Below are positions 1-63,676 of a stretch of DNA of 64,000 nucleotides, piece by piece. The DNA comes from Engraulis encrasicolus (lineage: Eukaryota > Chordata > Actinopteri > Clupeiformes > Engraulidae), in assembly GCF_034702125.1 (NCBI RefSeq), contig NC_085869.1, forward strand, positions 10,194,086 to 10,258,085, in the 5' to 3' direction. The notes below the pieces were generated by a model. It saw nothing but the letters and a program-made list of their open reading frames with translations. It did no database searches and was not told where the DNA came from. The stretch's first letter is position 1; the number at the start of each line of letters is the position of its first letter. The position numbers and the translations under genes were made by a program.

Positions 1-1732
1 GGTTGAGAGTTCGAATCCTAAGGCTGGGTCACTCACTTTTTGGTTGTTTTAGTTGTTTTTTTAATTGTTTACCAGCTTCTGCTTTGTGTAAAGAAGAACC
101 CATCCATGTCAGAACCATAGAAACCCTATTTTATAAAAATGTAACATAAAATACAAACTTCTCTAAAAATGGTGAATCTGTCAATGGGGGATAGATTTAC
201 TCAACACCATGTGACCATCAAACCACAACTGACAACTTGGCATGGAAAAATGTGTCTATCAACCTCACTTCAAGGTAAGAAAAGACCCATAAAAGTGTAT
301 TGGTGTGTATGTGTAGTAGTTTACTATGTTGCTGTGTGTGACATTAGGTGCTCTTGATGCTACACTGGGTGTATGTTTTGTTAGCAACTTAGCTTAGAAT
401 GTTAGCTACTGCTAGTTAGGCTAGCACTGTGTAGGCCTTTCATACAAATCTTTTTCTTGTATCATACATCTGAAGTGATGCGTTGCATTTTCATGATGAC
501 ATATTGCACATTGAACTTCTGTATAAACCAGTGTAGCAATCATGCTGTAGGGGCCTAATCCAACAAGTCCTCATGAAAGCCTTAAACTTATTAGGCCTAT
601 TTATGCTCCACAGGCAGCCGATATGGGACCACCAGAACTCTATGATCCATCAGCTCTACTCAACACTCCAAAGGATAAACAACTGACTGTGTTGTGAAGT
701 CTGACACTATTTTGGGAGAAATGTTATTGTAAGTTAGGCTATATGGATCTCCTTCAGCCACCAACTCCTAATAAAAGATTCAGAAATGGACAACAAATAA
801 ATTACTAAATTGCCTAATGTGTTGAGGTTGATTCTTTTGTAATATATTGACTGTTGACTGTGTGGTTTAGATTTAGATTTAGATTGTTGTGTATTGTATG
901 ATTGTTATGTTATTGTCTACTGTTTTTGTTTGTCAACCACATGGAACAAAATAAAAAAAAACTTGATATAAAGCATTGTTCATGTTTGTGGAATTAAAGC
1001 TCATGTTATATTTGGTTTAAACAGAGGGGTGGTAGCCTAGTGCATTAGTATAAACCAACCAATCAATAAACCAACCAAGATTTTTTTTTGGGCTCTAAAA
1101 TGGGAAAACATAAAACTTTTAATTTTGGAATCAAAAACTTAGAGCCAATATAGCTAAACAATGCTGTGCTTGTTTACTTAAAAAATTTAACTGTCTGCTT
1201 AGTACTAATTGCATTGATTTTTGCACCATTCTCGAAATATTTATGTCAATGGAGCATGTTAGATCTTTGAGTAGCAGCTACTAAAACATTCAAGATTTTA
1301 TTTTTTCTCATAACATTTGTTTTCACATAACATGTCTGATTTTATGTAAGACTTACACAAACGTTTTAGTTTTCAACTCAAATCTTTTGTGTAAACCATT
1401 GTTTCTGTGTATTTTAGAGTTTGGAGTACATACTTGACTTGGGCTGCTAAAAACTAAAAATCTAATTATGGAATTAAAGTTTTCAATCTTTTCAGTCATT
1501 TCAAAGTTTTTGATCATCTTCTGAAAGATTTTGTGTCCTGCATATGCATGCATGTATGTAGTATTTACAGAAAACATTTGGTCACAAAACTAAAACTTTA
1601 ACGGGAATAAGTTTCCACAAAAGTTTAGAGTTCGTGGAACATGTTGGGGAATACAGTGTAGGCGAGCAAGCGAGAAGCTAGTAATGTGTGTGTACGCCGC
1701 TTAAGTTGCTTTGGATAAAGGCGTCAGCTAAG
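1..1732. other. Non-coding interval upstream of the first trpm2 exon
   Basis: AT-rich. It begins with a B-box-like GTTCGAATCC (10-19), possibly the end of a tRNA-derived SINE. An exon-like pair (169-274 with donor CAAG|GTAAGA, and 616-702 ending TGA), with AATAAA near 796 and an AATAAA merging into poly(A) near 949, is discussed under findings. I see no trpm2 exon here. Confidence 0.5.
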
Positions 1733-1810
1733 TGTAATGTAATGTAATGTGATGTAGTGTGATGTAATGTAATGTAGTGTGATGTGATGTAATGTAATGT
1801 GATGTAATGT
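1700..1810 (-). repeat. Fish interspersed repeat with (TAATG)n tail
   Basis: TTTGGATAAAGGCGTCAGCT followed by TAATG/TGATG units. This is the reverse complement of the motif seen at 4998-5022/5482, 55205 and 59327. It abuts the trpm2 acceptor at 1817. Confidence 0.6.
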
Positions 1811-1818
1811 GTCTTTAG

Positions 1819-22321
<20,503 letters not shown>

Positions 22322-23371
22322 TTCGCACAATACTTTCCTCCTCCCAGCCACGGATCGGACGTCTACCTGACTTTGTTGAGGAGCACTGCTAGGACATTTG
22401 AAATGCAGCAATAACAAAGTCAATGCTGTTTTCAAACATATGAAAACAAACAAACATTATTTTGTATATGTAAATTGATATGTAGAAATGCAGAATGTAT
22501 ATTGTGTATTGCCAACGTGAATGTACAAACCTGTTTAGGAAACTGTGACATACTGAGTGCAAAAAAGGAAAAAGTAATTTACAAAAAAAAGACACTATAT
22601 GCACCAGCATCTGGCCACTTTGCTTGCAGAGAAAAAGGACATTCGTATTTTTTTAAATACTCTCCGTGCCCTCCCTTGGCTTGGCAAGATTTACATCCAG
22701 ATAAACGTCTATACACGGTTAAATATTGGACACACACAGCTCGACCTTATAGCACTTTACTGTATAAGACAACACTGTCTTACTGTCTGCTCAATGTCAT
22801 ATATCCAGTCCAGTACACATCAGTATGCATCAATGAAGGGTCAAAAACCTCTGACTTTTATTGCTGTTCTATTTTTCATCCATTCTCTCATTCATAATCC
22901 GTTGGGTGTCCCTTTGACAAAGTTTACAGGAGGTGGGAATGAAAGACTGTGAATATTGTTTAATGTTGTCTATGCAACTTGCTCATGGGAGCTGTGTTAG
23001 TCAAGGGAATAACAAAATTATTTGAGAAAGTAAATGTTTGTCAGCAGACACATTCCTTCCAGTCTTGTGAGCGTATTGTGTAGAGCTAGTTCACATGTCA
23101 GGTGCGTTTCTCTTATTGACCGCTCGAGGGCAGTACATCTATGTTTAAAAAAAAATAATTATGATGCCACGAAAATATGCATTTCCGTGAATTGCTTAGA
23201 TTTATGACTGTTATACGTTGAGACGCAAGATTTATCCATAACATGCGATAGAATACTGTTGTGGCATTTCTGATTTTGTTCACTATTTGCACTAAAACTG
23301 CACGCAAAGTTTCGGGAAACAAGGGATAACTTTCTACAGTGAAAGGTAGCAGCAGTGGTGGTGGAGCAGAG
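22322..23371 (+). other. trpm2 3' UTR / commd6 5' flank
   Basis: 1,050 bp without coding potential. The commd6 promoter presumably lies in 22900-23370. I see no convincing TATA box, and the trpm2 poly(A) site cannot be placed. Confidence 0.5.
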
Positions 23372-23396
23372 ATGCCGGGATTGGAATCAACATCTG
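23372..23396 (+). CDS. commd6: commd6 exon 1 (start codon)
   Basis: Encodes MPGLESTS and one base of a Gly codon. The donor is TCTG|GTGGGT. The start is the only ATG compatible with splicing to the next exon in phase 1. Upstream sequence gives no longer plausible extension. Confidence 0.75.
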
Positions 23397-25006
23397 GTGG
23401 GTTTTTACCTCAAATCAGCTATCAAAACGTTCTTGTCAAGTCGATTTGGATACAACACGGGACTTTCTTGTGTGTAATGTTAGCTGTGTAATTTAAGGAC
23501 ACGCACATCCTAACGCTGGCTACAAACTTAGCTTCCATGCTAGCGGCGTTCACTTCCTTTTTTGCCGCTGACAGGGCGATGTTTACGTTAATCATTACAT
23601 GTTAGGTTTGACATGCATTAAAACAGTAGCACGTGGCTGGTCCACATCAGCTGTGAAATCAAAACAGTTCGATAGGGCTTGCACATCAGCAACTAGCATG
23701 TGAGCATGTGAACTGGAATTAGCCATAGGCTACAGCTAATTTACACCACCATTCTTCAATTGTGTGTCCTAGGCCACTGCAAGTTCTAGTCAAACAACCA
23801 CTATATCCCTTATTCTGACACGTTTCTTTTTATGGTTTTCGTCCCAGGGGTTGGTGTTACTGTAGAAAACATCGGAAGGCTACCTTCTGACATTTTCGCA
23901 GAAATGGTAAGTCTGAGCAATGTTGTCAGCCAGATTCCCCCCTCATTTTGACAGCTCCTGGGCATCCGTAGAATGTATGACACTTAAGCAGTGACTTCAG
24001 CACAACACGAAGAGATTTAGTGGTGGGCGGCAATAACTTATCCACACCATGTAAACAAGTCAAGTGGGTCTACGTGTTTGATGAATCACACACAGGTGCA
24101 TGTTGGTGAAGATATGACGCCCTCCTGTGTGTGGGTGTCAGTTCTGATGGTAATCTGGTAATCTCTCCAGTGTCAGCAGGTGCTGGCTCATCTTCAAGGG
24201 CAAACCAGTGCAGTAGATTTGCCCAAAATTTCTGATGTGAGTAATAAGGCCACTTATTGCACGGGTCAGTTTTTGTTGACATATCCTTATTCTTCCCGAG
24301 CATACACCGAATTAACAAGGAAACTGTGTTTTGCTTTGCAGACATTGCAGAGAAATGGCATAGAGCTTGAATGGAAAGCACTGCAAAACATTGTCAGATT
24401 GCTGTCAAATAATTTCAGGTAATCCTGCTGTGTGACTTGGTTTCTGCCAAATCACAAGTTCACCATCTTTGTGTCTGCCGCTGTTTTTCACACACACTTG
24501 CACGCACATGCACAGTCATGGGTAAGCGGTTAGGCCATAAGACTTGTAGCCCAAAGGTTGCCAGTTCAACTCCCAGCTTGCCAGGTTGGTGGGGGAGAGT
24601 AATAAATCAATGCTGTTCCCCAGGGTGCGATTTGTCGGAAAACCAGAAGGGGGGGATATGTTTCAGATTTCAAGCAATATCAATGGAATTACATTAAACT
24701 GTGATAATAATTGTGTAGAAAAAGTGGCGATTATCAAAACTAGAAGAGGGGACAATTCCCCCCATCCCCCCCTACAAATCGCACCCTGCTCTTCCCCATC
24801 CTCCTCCATGATTGAGGAACCCTGAGCATGGTACCGTCCCCTCGTACTGCTCTCTTGGGGCATCATTTGGAGCTCCTCCCTTGTATGGGTTAGACATAAA
24901 CGCAATGTTGTTGTGTGGAGTGAGCACTGTGTGCTGTGCTATGTCATAATGCTATGTCATAATGACAAGGGGAGTTTACTAGGTGGGCTTTCACTCAAAA
25001 CACACA

Positions 25007-25049
<43 letters not shown>

Positions 25050-25074
25050 CAGTACAGTAGGTTGTGGTGTCTCA

Positions 25075-25114
<40 letters not shown>

Positions 25115-28100
25115 CAGTACAGTAGGTTGTGGTGTACGGGGGGGGGCAAAGCGATCCTTCTCTACAGCTGCTGTTTTCTCTTGCAGAACGGCGGCGAGGA
25201 GCAGTCTCACGGCTGATCAGCTGGTGGCCCGGCTGGTTGAAGGGGGCGGGCAGTGGGCCAAGGCTGCGCTTCAGGTGCTGCATCAACTGTGGAGCGAGCA
25301 TGGAGCACTCGTTCACACGTACCAGGAAGCCCACGCCATGGCCAGCATTGGACAGGTAGGTCTTCAAGTAACGCCCACTGGACGACAGTATATTTCTAAT
25401 GAAAGGTTTATTGAACATAGACACGACCAACTGACATGATTTGCACAGACTGCTACTGACTACTAGACTGACATGCATATCCCCCGCTGCATGCATAGAA
25501 CTTAGGGCTGCGTCACGGTCACATATCATGCGCAGTATGCAATATTATGCACTTAAACTTACTCTGCATGACAGTTCCTACAATAAGCTAATAATTAGCG
25601 CTCTGCATTAACACCAGCCAACCGGCCAAATGCTGGTAACATTTCAGTTTGGTTGGAGGAAAAGATCGACTTAATATAGCCACTTTGACCCATTAGTGAG
25701 CGTGTGTTGGGCTGGAAAGATTAACATCTACTTGCCATTTTGGCTGGTGATGAACAACATTAATTTAGAGCCCTGCTGATTATTATTTGTATTGTGTCAT
25801 ATTGATGTATTGCTTTCTAGATATGTTACAATTGAAGTGAAGAGAAGTGTTTTCATTGTAGAGCCTGGGAAATTTGCACAATCGTTCCGATCTAAGAGAC
25901 AGCATGGATTCTATCCCTCAGCGAGGGTTCCAGATCTTGTCTCCAATCAGAGAGCAGGGAGGAGTGGAAAGGCGATGGCTGCAATTTGTTTGAATAGATA
26001 TACCTGACACGATTGGCTACGTATGCCAAATGACACATTCGTAATGCTCAATAAACGGCCATGGGCAATCCCATGGATGGCATAGGTAGCCTCCAGACTA
26101 TTTCACTTGTGAGATCGTCTGGTGTTAACGAGGCAAGGTTCTGTACATTAGAAGAGAAGAATGGCCTATTGTTACTATGCACTATACACATATGACCTAT
26201 GGGGCTGCAAATGTTGCATTGGACAGGTAGGCCCTCAATTAACGTGGTACTACAATACACTACAATGTGGACTACTATACTATTATACACACATACAGTA
26301 AGATTGAGGTCATTTTTCTCATTGTGTGCATGTTGCAGTCTACTCCTATGCAACTTAATAATTCTGGACTAAATGAGAATGTACTATTGTATTATTGTTT
26401 TGAGTAGGAGGATGGGAAAGAGAGGTCAACCGTGTCCTGAGGTCACCAGAGTGTTGAATAAAGACCTTGTTTCACCAAACTCACCAGATAGTGTGTGGTA
26501 TTCCCTCTGATAACGGGAGGCCTCTGAGCTATGCACACAGATGTATACATAGCGTGTTAAACATACGTTGCTGGGCAACCTCTGCTGGTAACTACAGGGC
26601 CTTGTGGTGTTCCACAAGCTGGCTCCTGACCTCTCGCTGGCTTGGTGCTCAGAGACAGTTGGCAGAGGAAGTCTCATTGTCTTGGGTTGCAGCTGACGTC
26701 ATAGTGCTGCCCCCTGGTGGTGATCTTTCCTACCTTCGGATTGGTAGGAAAATACCGCTTTCAGTTATGGAAAGCTGAGGTTCTCAGCTTTTAAACAAGT
26801 CCCATGGTGTGTCTTTAGGTCTAATTGAAAATATTCTGTGTCAGATCGAAAAAATGAAGTTTTGAATGGGTTTCAATGGCTCCAAGCCCAGGTTGTCCAC
26901 CATTTCAAATTCGCGCGCTCCTGTGATGGGGCATTCTGACGTAACTGCAACCCAAGAATTGTAACATCTCTGGTCTGGGGTGCATTTCTCGAATGCATAC
27001 TTATTAGCCAGTTAGCAACTTGGGTAGTTGCCAATGGGAAACTGCATTGAAAACAACAAAGTAGCTATCATAGTAAGCAACTATGGTTTTGAGAAATGCA
27101 CCCCTGGTCAGGTTTTTAATCACACACATCCAGGTAGAATTGTTGCAGGTCACACCAAAATAGATGTGAAAGACATAAAAACCACATGTAACGTATGCCA
27201 GCTAACAGAGGTAAGTAATTACACTGGAGGATGACCTTGGTTACAGGCACGCCGTTGAGCTTCAATAAAGGTTGCCAAGATACTGTATGTGACCCAATGG
27301 GCAGGAACGTCACCAATATGGCCTTTTGCCCTCACCGTAGCGAATCGAATTCCTGCGCCTGTCAGATAGTAGCCTGGGCCCGCCCATTCTAGTCTTGCAA
27401 ATCAGGAAACCACAGGCCTAAAGGTAAATCTGGAGAGGTTAATGACGTCATGACGGCCATCTCTATTGCCAGAGATGTTCACAACCCTTGAGGCTCTCCC
27501 TCCGACTTCAGTCAGTGTTCCACAGCTGCCTTCTTAAATTGTATTTTCCATGTACAGTACTGCAATTATAGTTAGGTAGGTTGCATGGGGCAGCCATGGC
27601 TCTATGGTTACACTGCTAGACTTAACATCAGAGCGTTGCAGGTTCAAAGACCACCCTGACTAGCACCTTCACCCATGGCTGAAGTGCCCTTGAGCAAAGT
27701 ACCTAACCTCACATGGCTCGCCTCCCATGACTTGCTAATGGTTGTTTGCTTCTCCTCAAAGTGGGAGGAGTTACAGATTTTTTGGGAGCTCAGAAACAAT
27801 ATTTGTATTGGTCTTGGCCTAACTAGAAGCAATGCTGAAGGTGTTGCGTCACTAGGAGGGCACGGCCTTTGCTTCTCCTCAAAGTGGGAGGAGTTACAGA
27901 TGTTTTAGGAGCTCAGAAACAATATTTGTATTGCTCTTGGCCTGACTAGAAGCAATGCTGAAGGTGTTGCGTCACTAGGAGGGCGTGGCCTGGCTACCAG
28001 GGACTGTAACCAATACCCTGTATATCTAATATATATCAAATAGTCGGTTTGGAATCAAGCGTCAGCTAATGTAGTAATGTAATGTAATGTAATGTAATGT

Positions 28101-28836
28101 AATGTGATGCATCAATCCATTCCCACAATTCCCTAACCCTTCTCCTGTTCTCCAGCTGGTGGACCTGCAGTGGAAGCTGGGCATGGCGGTGAGCTCGGAC
28201 ACCTGCCGCTCCCTAAACTCCCCCTACGTCTCCCTGCTGCTCAAGGTGGCAGACACCGCCGGAGAAGTCACCTACAAGTCCTTCGAGATGTCCATCCCTC
28301 AGTTCCAGGTGCGCTGACCGAGGGTTTAGTCTTGCTTATAGTATATCGGTGACATTAATATTGAAGTTTGACATGCTCAATTAATTTAATAATTATTAGA
28401 CTTATCCAGTTGTGCTAATGTGCTGTTTTGTGTGATTTTCTACGTTTTCATTCCGTGTTTTAAAAAAAATGCAGGGCTTACATTTGAACACAACTTAATT
28501 GTAATTAGGCAACCGTGTTTTGTCACTATTCATTTTATAGATGTATGATGTCCATTATGTCTAACTGTTATAGTAAAATTTGGTTATTATTTTGCTTCAG
28601 GCATGTAAAAGTTTCATCTTTTACCTGACATGTTGACTCTGGTGAAGGTGGAAGCTGTAGACTACCATCGAAACATGTCAGGTATAAGATGAAACTGTTA
28701 CATGTCTGAAGTAAAAGAAAACCTTAAGATTTACTGTTAATTTTGTTTGGAGATATGTTGGTAATTTCACCTCATTCTGTTGCAGAACTTTCACCAGCAG
28801 TTCAAAGAAATGGCTGCAGCACTTGAGACCGTGTGA
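23372..28836 (+). CDS. commd6: COMM domain-containing protein 6 (complete, 7 exons)
   Basis: Exons: 23372-23396, 23848-23906, 24171-24236, 24342-24418, 25187-25355, 28156-28308, 28786-28836. Total 600 nt, 199 aa plus TGA, phases closing. The N-terminal ~130 residues form the alpha-helical domain typical of COMMD proteins (VENIGRLPSDIFAEM, then CQQVLAHLQG). Residues 133-199 are the COMM domain, beginning LVDLQWKLGMAVSSDTCRSL, almost identical to human COMMD6, and ending IPQFQNFHQQFKEMAAALET. Family knowledge: COMMD6 is a subunit of the Commander complex in endosomal recycling and modulates NF-kB. Common human COMMD6 is only ~85 aa, so this gene retains the long fish-type N-terminal domain. The start ATG at 23372 follows GCAGAG and exon 1 ends in a strong GTGGGT donor. 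The next gene is tbc1d4, as in human 13q22. Confidence 0.93.
23848..23906 (+). CDS. commd6: commd6 exon 2
   Basis: Encodes VGVTVENIGRLPSDIFAEM after the split Gly. The acceptor is GTCCCAG and the donor ATG|GTAAGT, phase 0. Confidence 0.88.
24171..24236 (+). CDS. commd6: commd6 exon 3
   Basis: Encodes CQQVLAHLQGQTSAVDLPKI then SD. It is 22 codons, phase 0/0. The acceptor is TCTCCAG and the donor GAT|GTGAGT. Confidence 0.88.
24342..24418 (+). CDS. commd6: commd6 exon 4
   Basis: Encodes TLQRNGIELEWKALQNIVRL then LSNNF and two bases of Arg. The acceptor is CTTTGCAG and the donor CAG|GTAATC. Confidence 0.88.
24514..24995 (+). mobile_element. tRNA-derived SINE, copy d (sense), interrupted by a hAT MITE
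   Basis: The tRNA-like head ATGGGTAAGCGGTTAGGCCA and B-box-like GTTCAACTCCC lead into CTTGCCAGGTTGGTGGGGGA. The body resumes after the MITE with CCTCCATGATTGAGGAACCC and ends GGGCTTTCACT. This is the best-oriented copy for defining the family. Confidence 0.8.
24621..24788. mobile_element. hAT-like MITE (168 bp)
   Basis: Perfect 14-bp terminal inverted repeats CAGGGTGCGATTTG / CAAATCGCACCCTG. Target duplication CTGTTCCC / CTCTTCCC (7 of 8). Confidence 0.92.
25000..25112. repeat. Duplicated (CA)n unit
   Basis: Two CA arrays (25000-25046, 25080-25112), each followed by CAGTACAGTAGGTTGTGGTG or a one-base variant: a 66-bp tandem duplication in a commd6 intron. Confidence 0.9.
25187..25355 (+). 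CDS. commd6: commd6 exon 5
   Basis: Encodes TAARSSLTADQLVARLVEGG, the helical block WAKAALQVLHQLWSEHGALV and HAMASIGQ. The donor is CAG|GTAGGT. The last ~12 exon bases and the donor reappear at 26216-26244. Confidence 0.9.
25600..25775 (-). repeat. Dispersed repeat (CCAGCCAAA family)
   Basis: Related stretches, containing TTTTCTACCAGCCAAACTG on the + strand, occur at 33030-33110 and 59045-59215. Confidence 0.45.
25858..26065 (+). repeat. Dispersed repeat shared with 39716-39955
   Basis: TTTGCACAATCGTT, AAGAGACAGCATGGATTCTA, CAATCAGAGAGCAGGGAGG and ACATTCGTAATGCTCAATAA, in the same order in both copies. Confidence 0.75.
26977..27104. mobile_element. Short MITE (128 bp)
   Basis: Terminal inverted repeats GGGGTGCATTTCTCGAA and TTTTGAGAAATGCACCCC, with a possible TGGTC direct repeat outside. 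Confidence 0.8.
27748..27993. repeat. 123-bp direct tandem duplication
   Basis: GCTTCTCCTCAAAGTGGGAG at 27748 and 27871, each followed by AACTAGAAGCAATGCTGAAG or close variants and GTTGCGTCACTAGGAGGGC. Part of the same family as 9274-9535. Confidence 0.9.
28040..28110 (-). repeat. Fish interspersed repeat with (TAATG)n tail
   Basis: AAGCGTCAGCTAATG followed by TAATG units. Same family and orientation as 1700-1810. It lies 45 bp upstream of commd6 exon 6. Confidence 0.6.
28156..28308 (+). CDS. commd6: commd6 exon 6: COMM domain
   Basis: Encodes LVDLQWKLGMAVSSDTCRSL, continuing YVSLLLKVADTAGEVTYKSF and EMSIPQFQ. It is 51 codons, phase 0/0. The COMM-domain W-K-LG motif makes the family call secure. 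Confidence 0.96.
28594..28712. repeat. Inverted repeat with ~40-bp arms in commd6 intron 6
   Basis: Left arm contains CATGTAAAAGTTTCATCTTT and ACCTGACATGTT. Right arm is AACATGTCAGGTATAAGATG and AAACTGTTACATGTCTGAAG. The loop is about 40 bases. Confidence 0.8.
28786..28836 (+). CDS. commd6: commd6 terminal exon
   Basis: Encodes NFHQQFKEMAAALETV then TGA (28834-28836), matching the human end FYRQFKEIAAVIETV. The acceptor is CTGTTGCAG. Confidence 0.95.
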   Translation, partial: NFHQQFKEMAAALETV

Positions 28837-28922
28837 GGCCAGCGAAGCACTCCATATCGCCTTCAATTTATTGCTCTACCTTTTGCAGACAGTGTTTACC
28901 AAAATGTTTACATTCTAACAAG

Positions 28923-29134
28923 GGGTACTTCTCAAAGTGAAGTGTCCTATCCTTGCTTGGACGAGTAAATCCCATTTTTCACGAACTTCACCAGAATATC
29001 TATAACAAGCTGTAATAACAAGTGTAATATCCAGCAAAAAGCTGTAATAAGTGTAATTAATAATTGACTCCCACAAAATATGGGTGTTTTACTCGTCCTT
29101 GCAAGGCTAGTACACTGCACTTTGAGAAATACCC
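28923..29134. mobile_element. Fold-back MITE in the commd6 3' region
   Basis: Left arm GGGTACTTCTCAAAGTGAAG ... CCTTGCTTGGACGAGTAAA. Right arm TTACTCGTCCTTGCAAGGCT ... TTTGAGAAATACCC. Related to 57204-57351. Confidence 0.8.
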
Positions 29135-31076
29135 AATGTGTTTTGCCAATGTGCATTATGTACAATGTTCTCTCCTTGTTTTCCCAGGCTAACGAAAGCA
29201 ATCATGTGTAGGAGAGGAGGGTGTTCTGTTGTAATTACCTTTTAACTAATAATAACAAACTCCTTTTTTTGTTGTAATAGTAACTTCTGTTTATTTCTTA
29301 CATTCTAAAAGCACATCCATTCCATTTATTTATGCTCGATGCCATGGAAGACTTTCCATGATGCAAAACAAATAAATAAGGAAACAAAGGAACCTTTATG
29401 TGTGTGGATTAGTTTGTTTACTCTGGGTTGCCTGCTGTTGCTGTAGCTGGTGACAGGACAGGACACCCCAGAAGATGTTTATGTTGACTACTGCAACTGT
29501 GTGCAGAAACTAAAGTGCCCTCGGAGGAGTGGGTCGCGAATGCTCAGTGGTGGTAGAACTAGACTGCCTCTGCTGAGGTTACATGCGCTGCATGTTTAAT
29601 CTATTTCTGGGAGAGTGGGGGGATTTGCCTGCCTGGCTGGCATCCGGTTACATTCGCAGCCAGCCACCTACAGCATCAAGGCAACATGAATAGGCAACAA
29701 CAATACTTTTCAGGAGACTTGGAGCATCTGAGGGGAAAATACAATGGGCATTGTTGGTGTTAAAACCAATTTCAACTGGATATGGCTGAACGCAACAGTT
29801 TGAGAGAGGTAATTTCCGGTTCAGGCACTTAATTCAAAATAAATGGCAACCAAACTTAAAAAGTAATTAAACAAAAAAAAAAATCACACTAAAATGTGTA
29901 TAAAACTGTTAACATGGATTTCCTCATCACAGAGGAGTGTCAAAAAGCCAGTAAATACATGTGAGCAACATGCTCTTCAGTTTTACCCCTCCCATTTTCT
30001 TGAAAAAGGCACAGCTGTGCCAACATGGCGAAATCTGCTGTAGAACTACCTCGTGCTTTATCTCTGCCTCGTGCAGACAGCAACCGGTCTGTGTACAGCG
30101 GCCAGGCATTTTTTGCTCACACACCTGTCTGAATAAGATTTACCTGCAACTGTGCCTCAAACCAGTTCTCATCTTCAAACCAGCGTGCTCTGTCACGTGT
30201 GCTCTCTCCTCCCTCCCTCCCATCACAAGTACACAAGAGCCTTTTCCTTCGCACATGAGTTGAGTTCGGGTGGGACTCCTATCACGTAACGTCAGACACT
30301 CCTCCCAAGCACCCGCGGAGGAGGAACGGACACACACAACCACCACCCTGCCCTCTCCTCGGTCGCTGTCTGCGTGCGACTGCGAAGAATTTCGGAGCAA
30401 AGTCAGAGAGACAACAACGTGAGAGGACAAGGAGTTGAAGGATATATATTTAGCCAGAGGTCGCCTTTTGTGTCCGAGAGGAAGGGGACAGTGCCTGAGG
30501 AGGAAAGCAAAGCAAGGACGAGAAGGCTAGAACTACTTTTTGAAATCCAATGATTTTCTTCATGTCGATTTTGTGTTTACACTCGAGGTTACAAGCGCCA
30601 CGTTTTAGCACGTTGCAAACTTCATTGCATTTGCGACTGGGTCTTTGCTAGCCGTTAGACATTTTAGTGGACTATTTTGTATTGGTGGTGTCTTTTCCCC
30701 TTTCAAAATGTTTTGAAGTAAACTCAGGTAATGGCACAGAAGTCATATAAACAAACACTGCAACTGTCTCGTGGGCAGCGTCAGTGTTTCCCTTTATTTT
30801 TGAACAACACGAGGAACGCGTGGTGAGAGCGCCCTTGCTGCAATAACTTTTGCCCCAAAACAAAAGATTTCGTCTGTGAGCAAGGAATGGGGCGTGCATG
30901 GCAGCGTCAGAGCAACGAGGCAGTCGTTGATTTTTCCAATCTTTGATTCCCCTCTCGTTTTTTTGCCTTGTTATTTACTGTTGAATGTATTCGCCGTTGA
31001 CAATTACTGCAAAGCCACAGTAGACGTCGCGCGACCGTTTCACTATCACGTATCACGTCCACAGACCTCTGAAGAA
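29135..31076 (+). promoter_or_regulatory. commd6-tbc1d4 intergenic region and tbc1d4 5' flank
   Basis: 29400-30200 shows no clear element. 30250-30500 is richer in CpG and includes TATATATTTAG near 30444. 30500-31076 is probably tbc1d4 5' UTR. Placement of promoter and transcript start is inference only. Confidence 0.3.
29371..29376 (+). terminator. Candidate commd6 polyadenylation signal
   Basis: AATAAA, the first canonical signal after the commd6 stop, about 535 bases downstream. If used, the 3' UTR contains the fold-back MITE at 28923-29134. Confidence 0.4.
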
Positions 31077-63474
<32,398 letters not shown>

Positions 63475-63478
63475 GTGA

Positions 63479-63479
63479 G

Positions 63480-63565
<86 letters not shown>
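63479..63565. repeat. (CA)n microsatellite
   Basis: About 43 CA units starting 5 bases after the exon-6 donor. Confidence 0.97.
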
Positions 63566-63566
<1 letters not shown>

Positions 63567-63598
63567 TGTGTGGTGTGTGTGGGCACGCAAGGGTGTGT

Positions 63599-63605
63599 AT
63601 CTCTC

Positions 63606-63674
<69 letters not shown>
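63599..63674. repeat. (TC)n microsatellite
   Basis: About 38 TC units. Confidence 0.97.

Positions 63675-63676
<2 letters not shown>

Noticed and set aside
30876..31076. In-frame upstream extension of tbc1d4 exon 1 by 67 codons
   Set aside because: There is no ATG (the frame opens at a GTG), no similarity to TBC1D4 N-termini, and it contains hydrophobic low-quality sequence. The ATG at 31077 has a good context.
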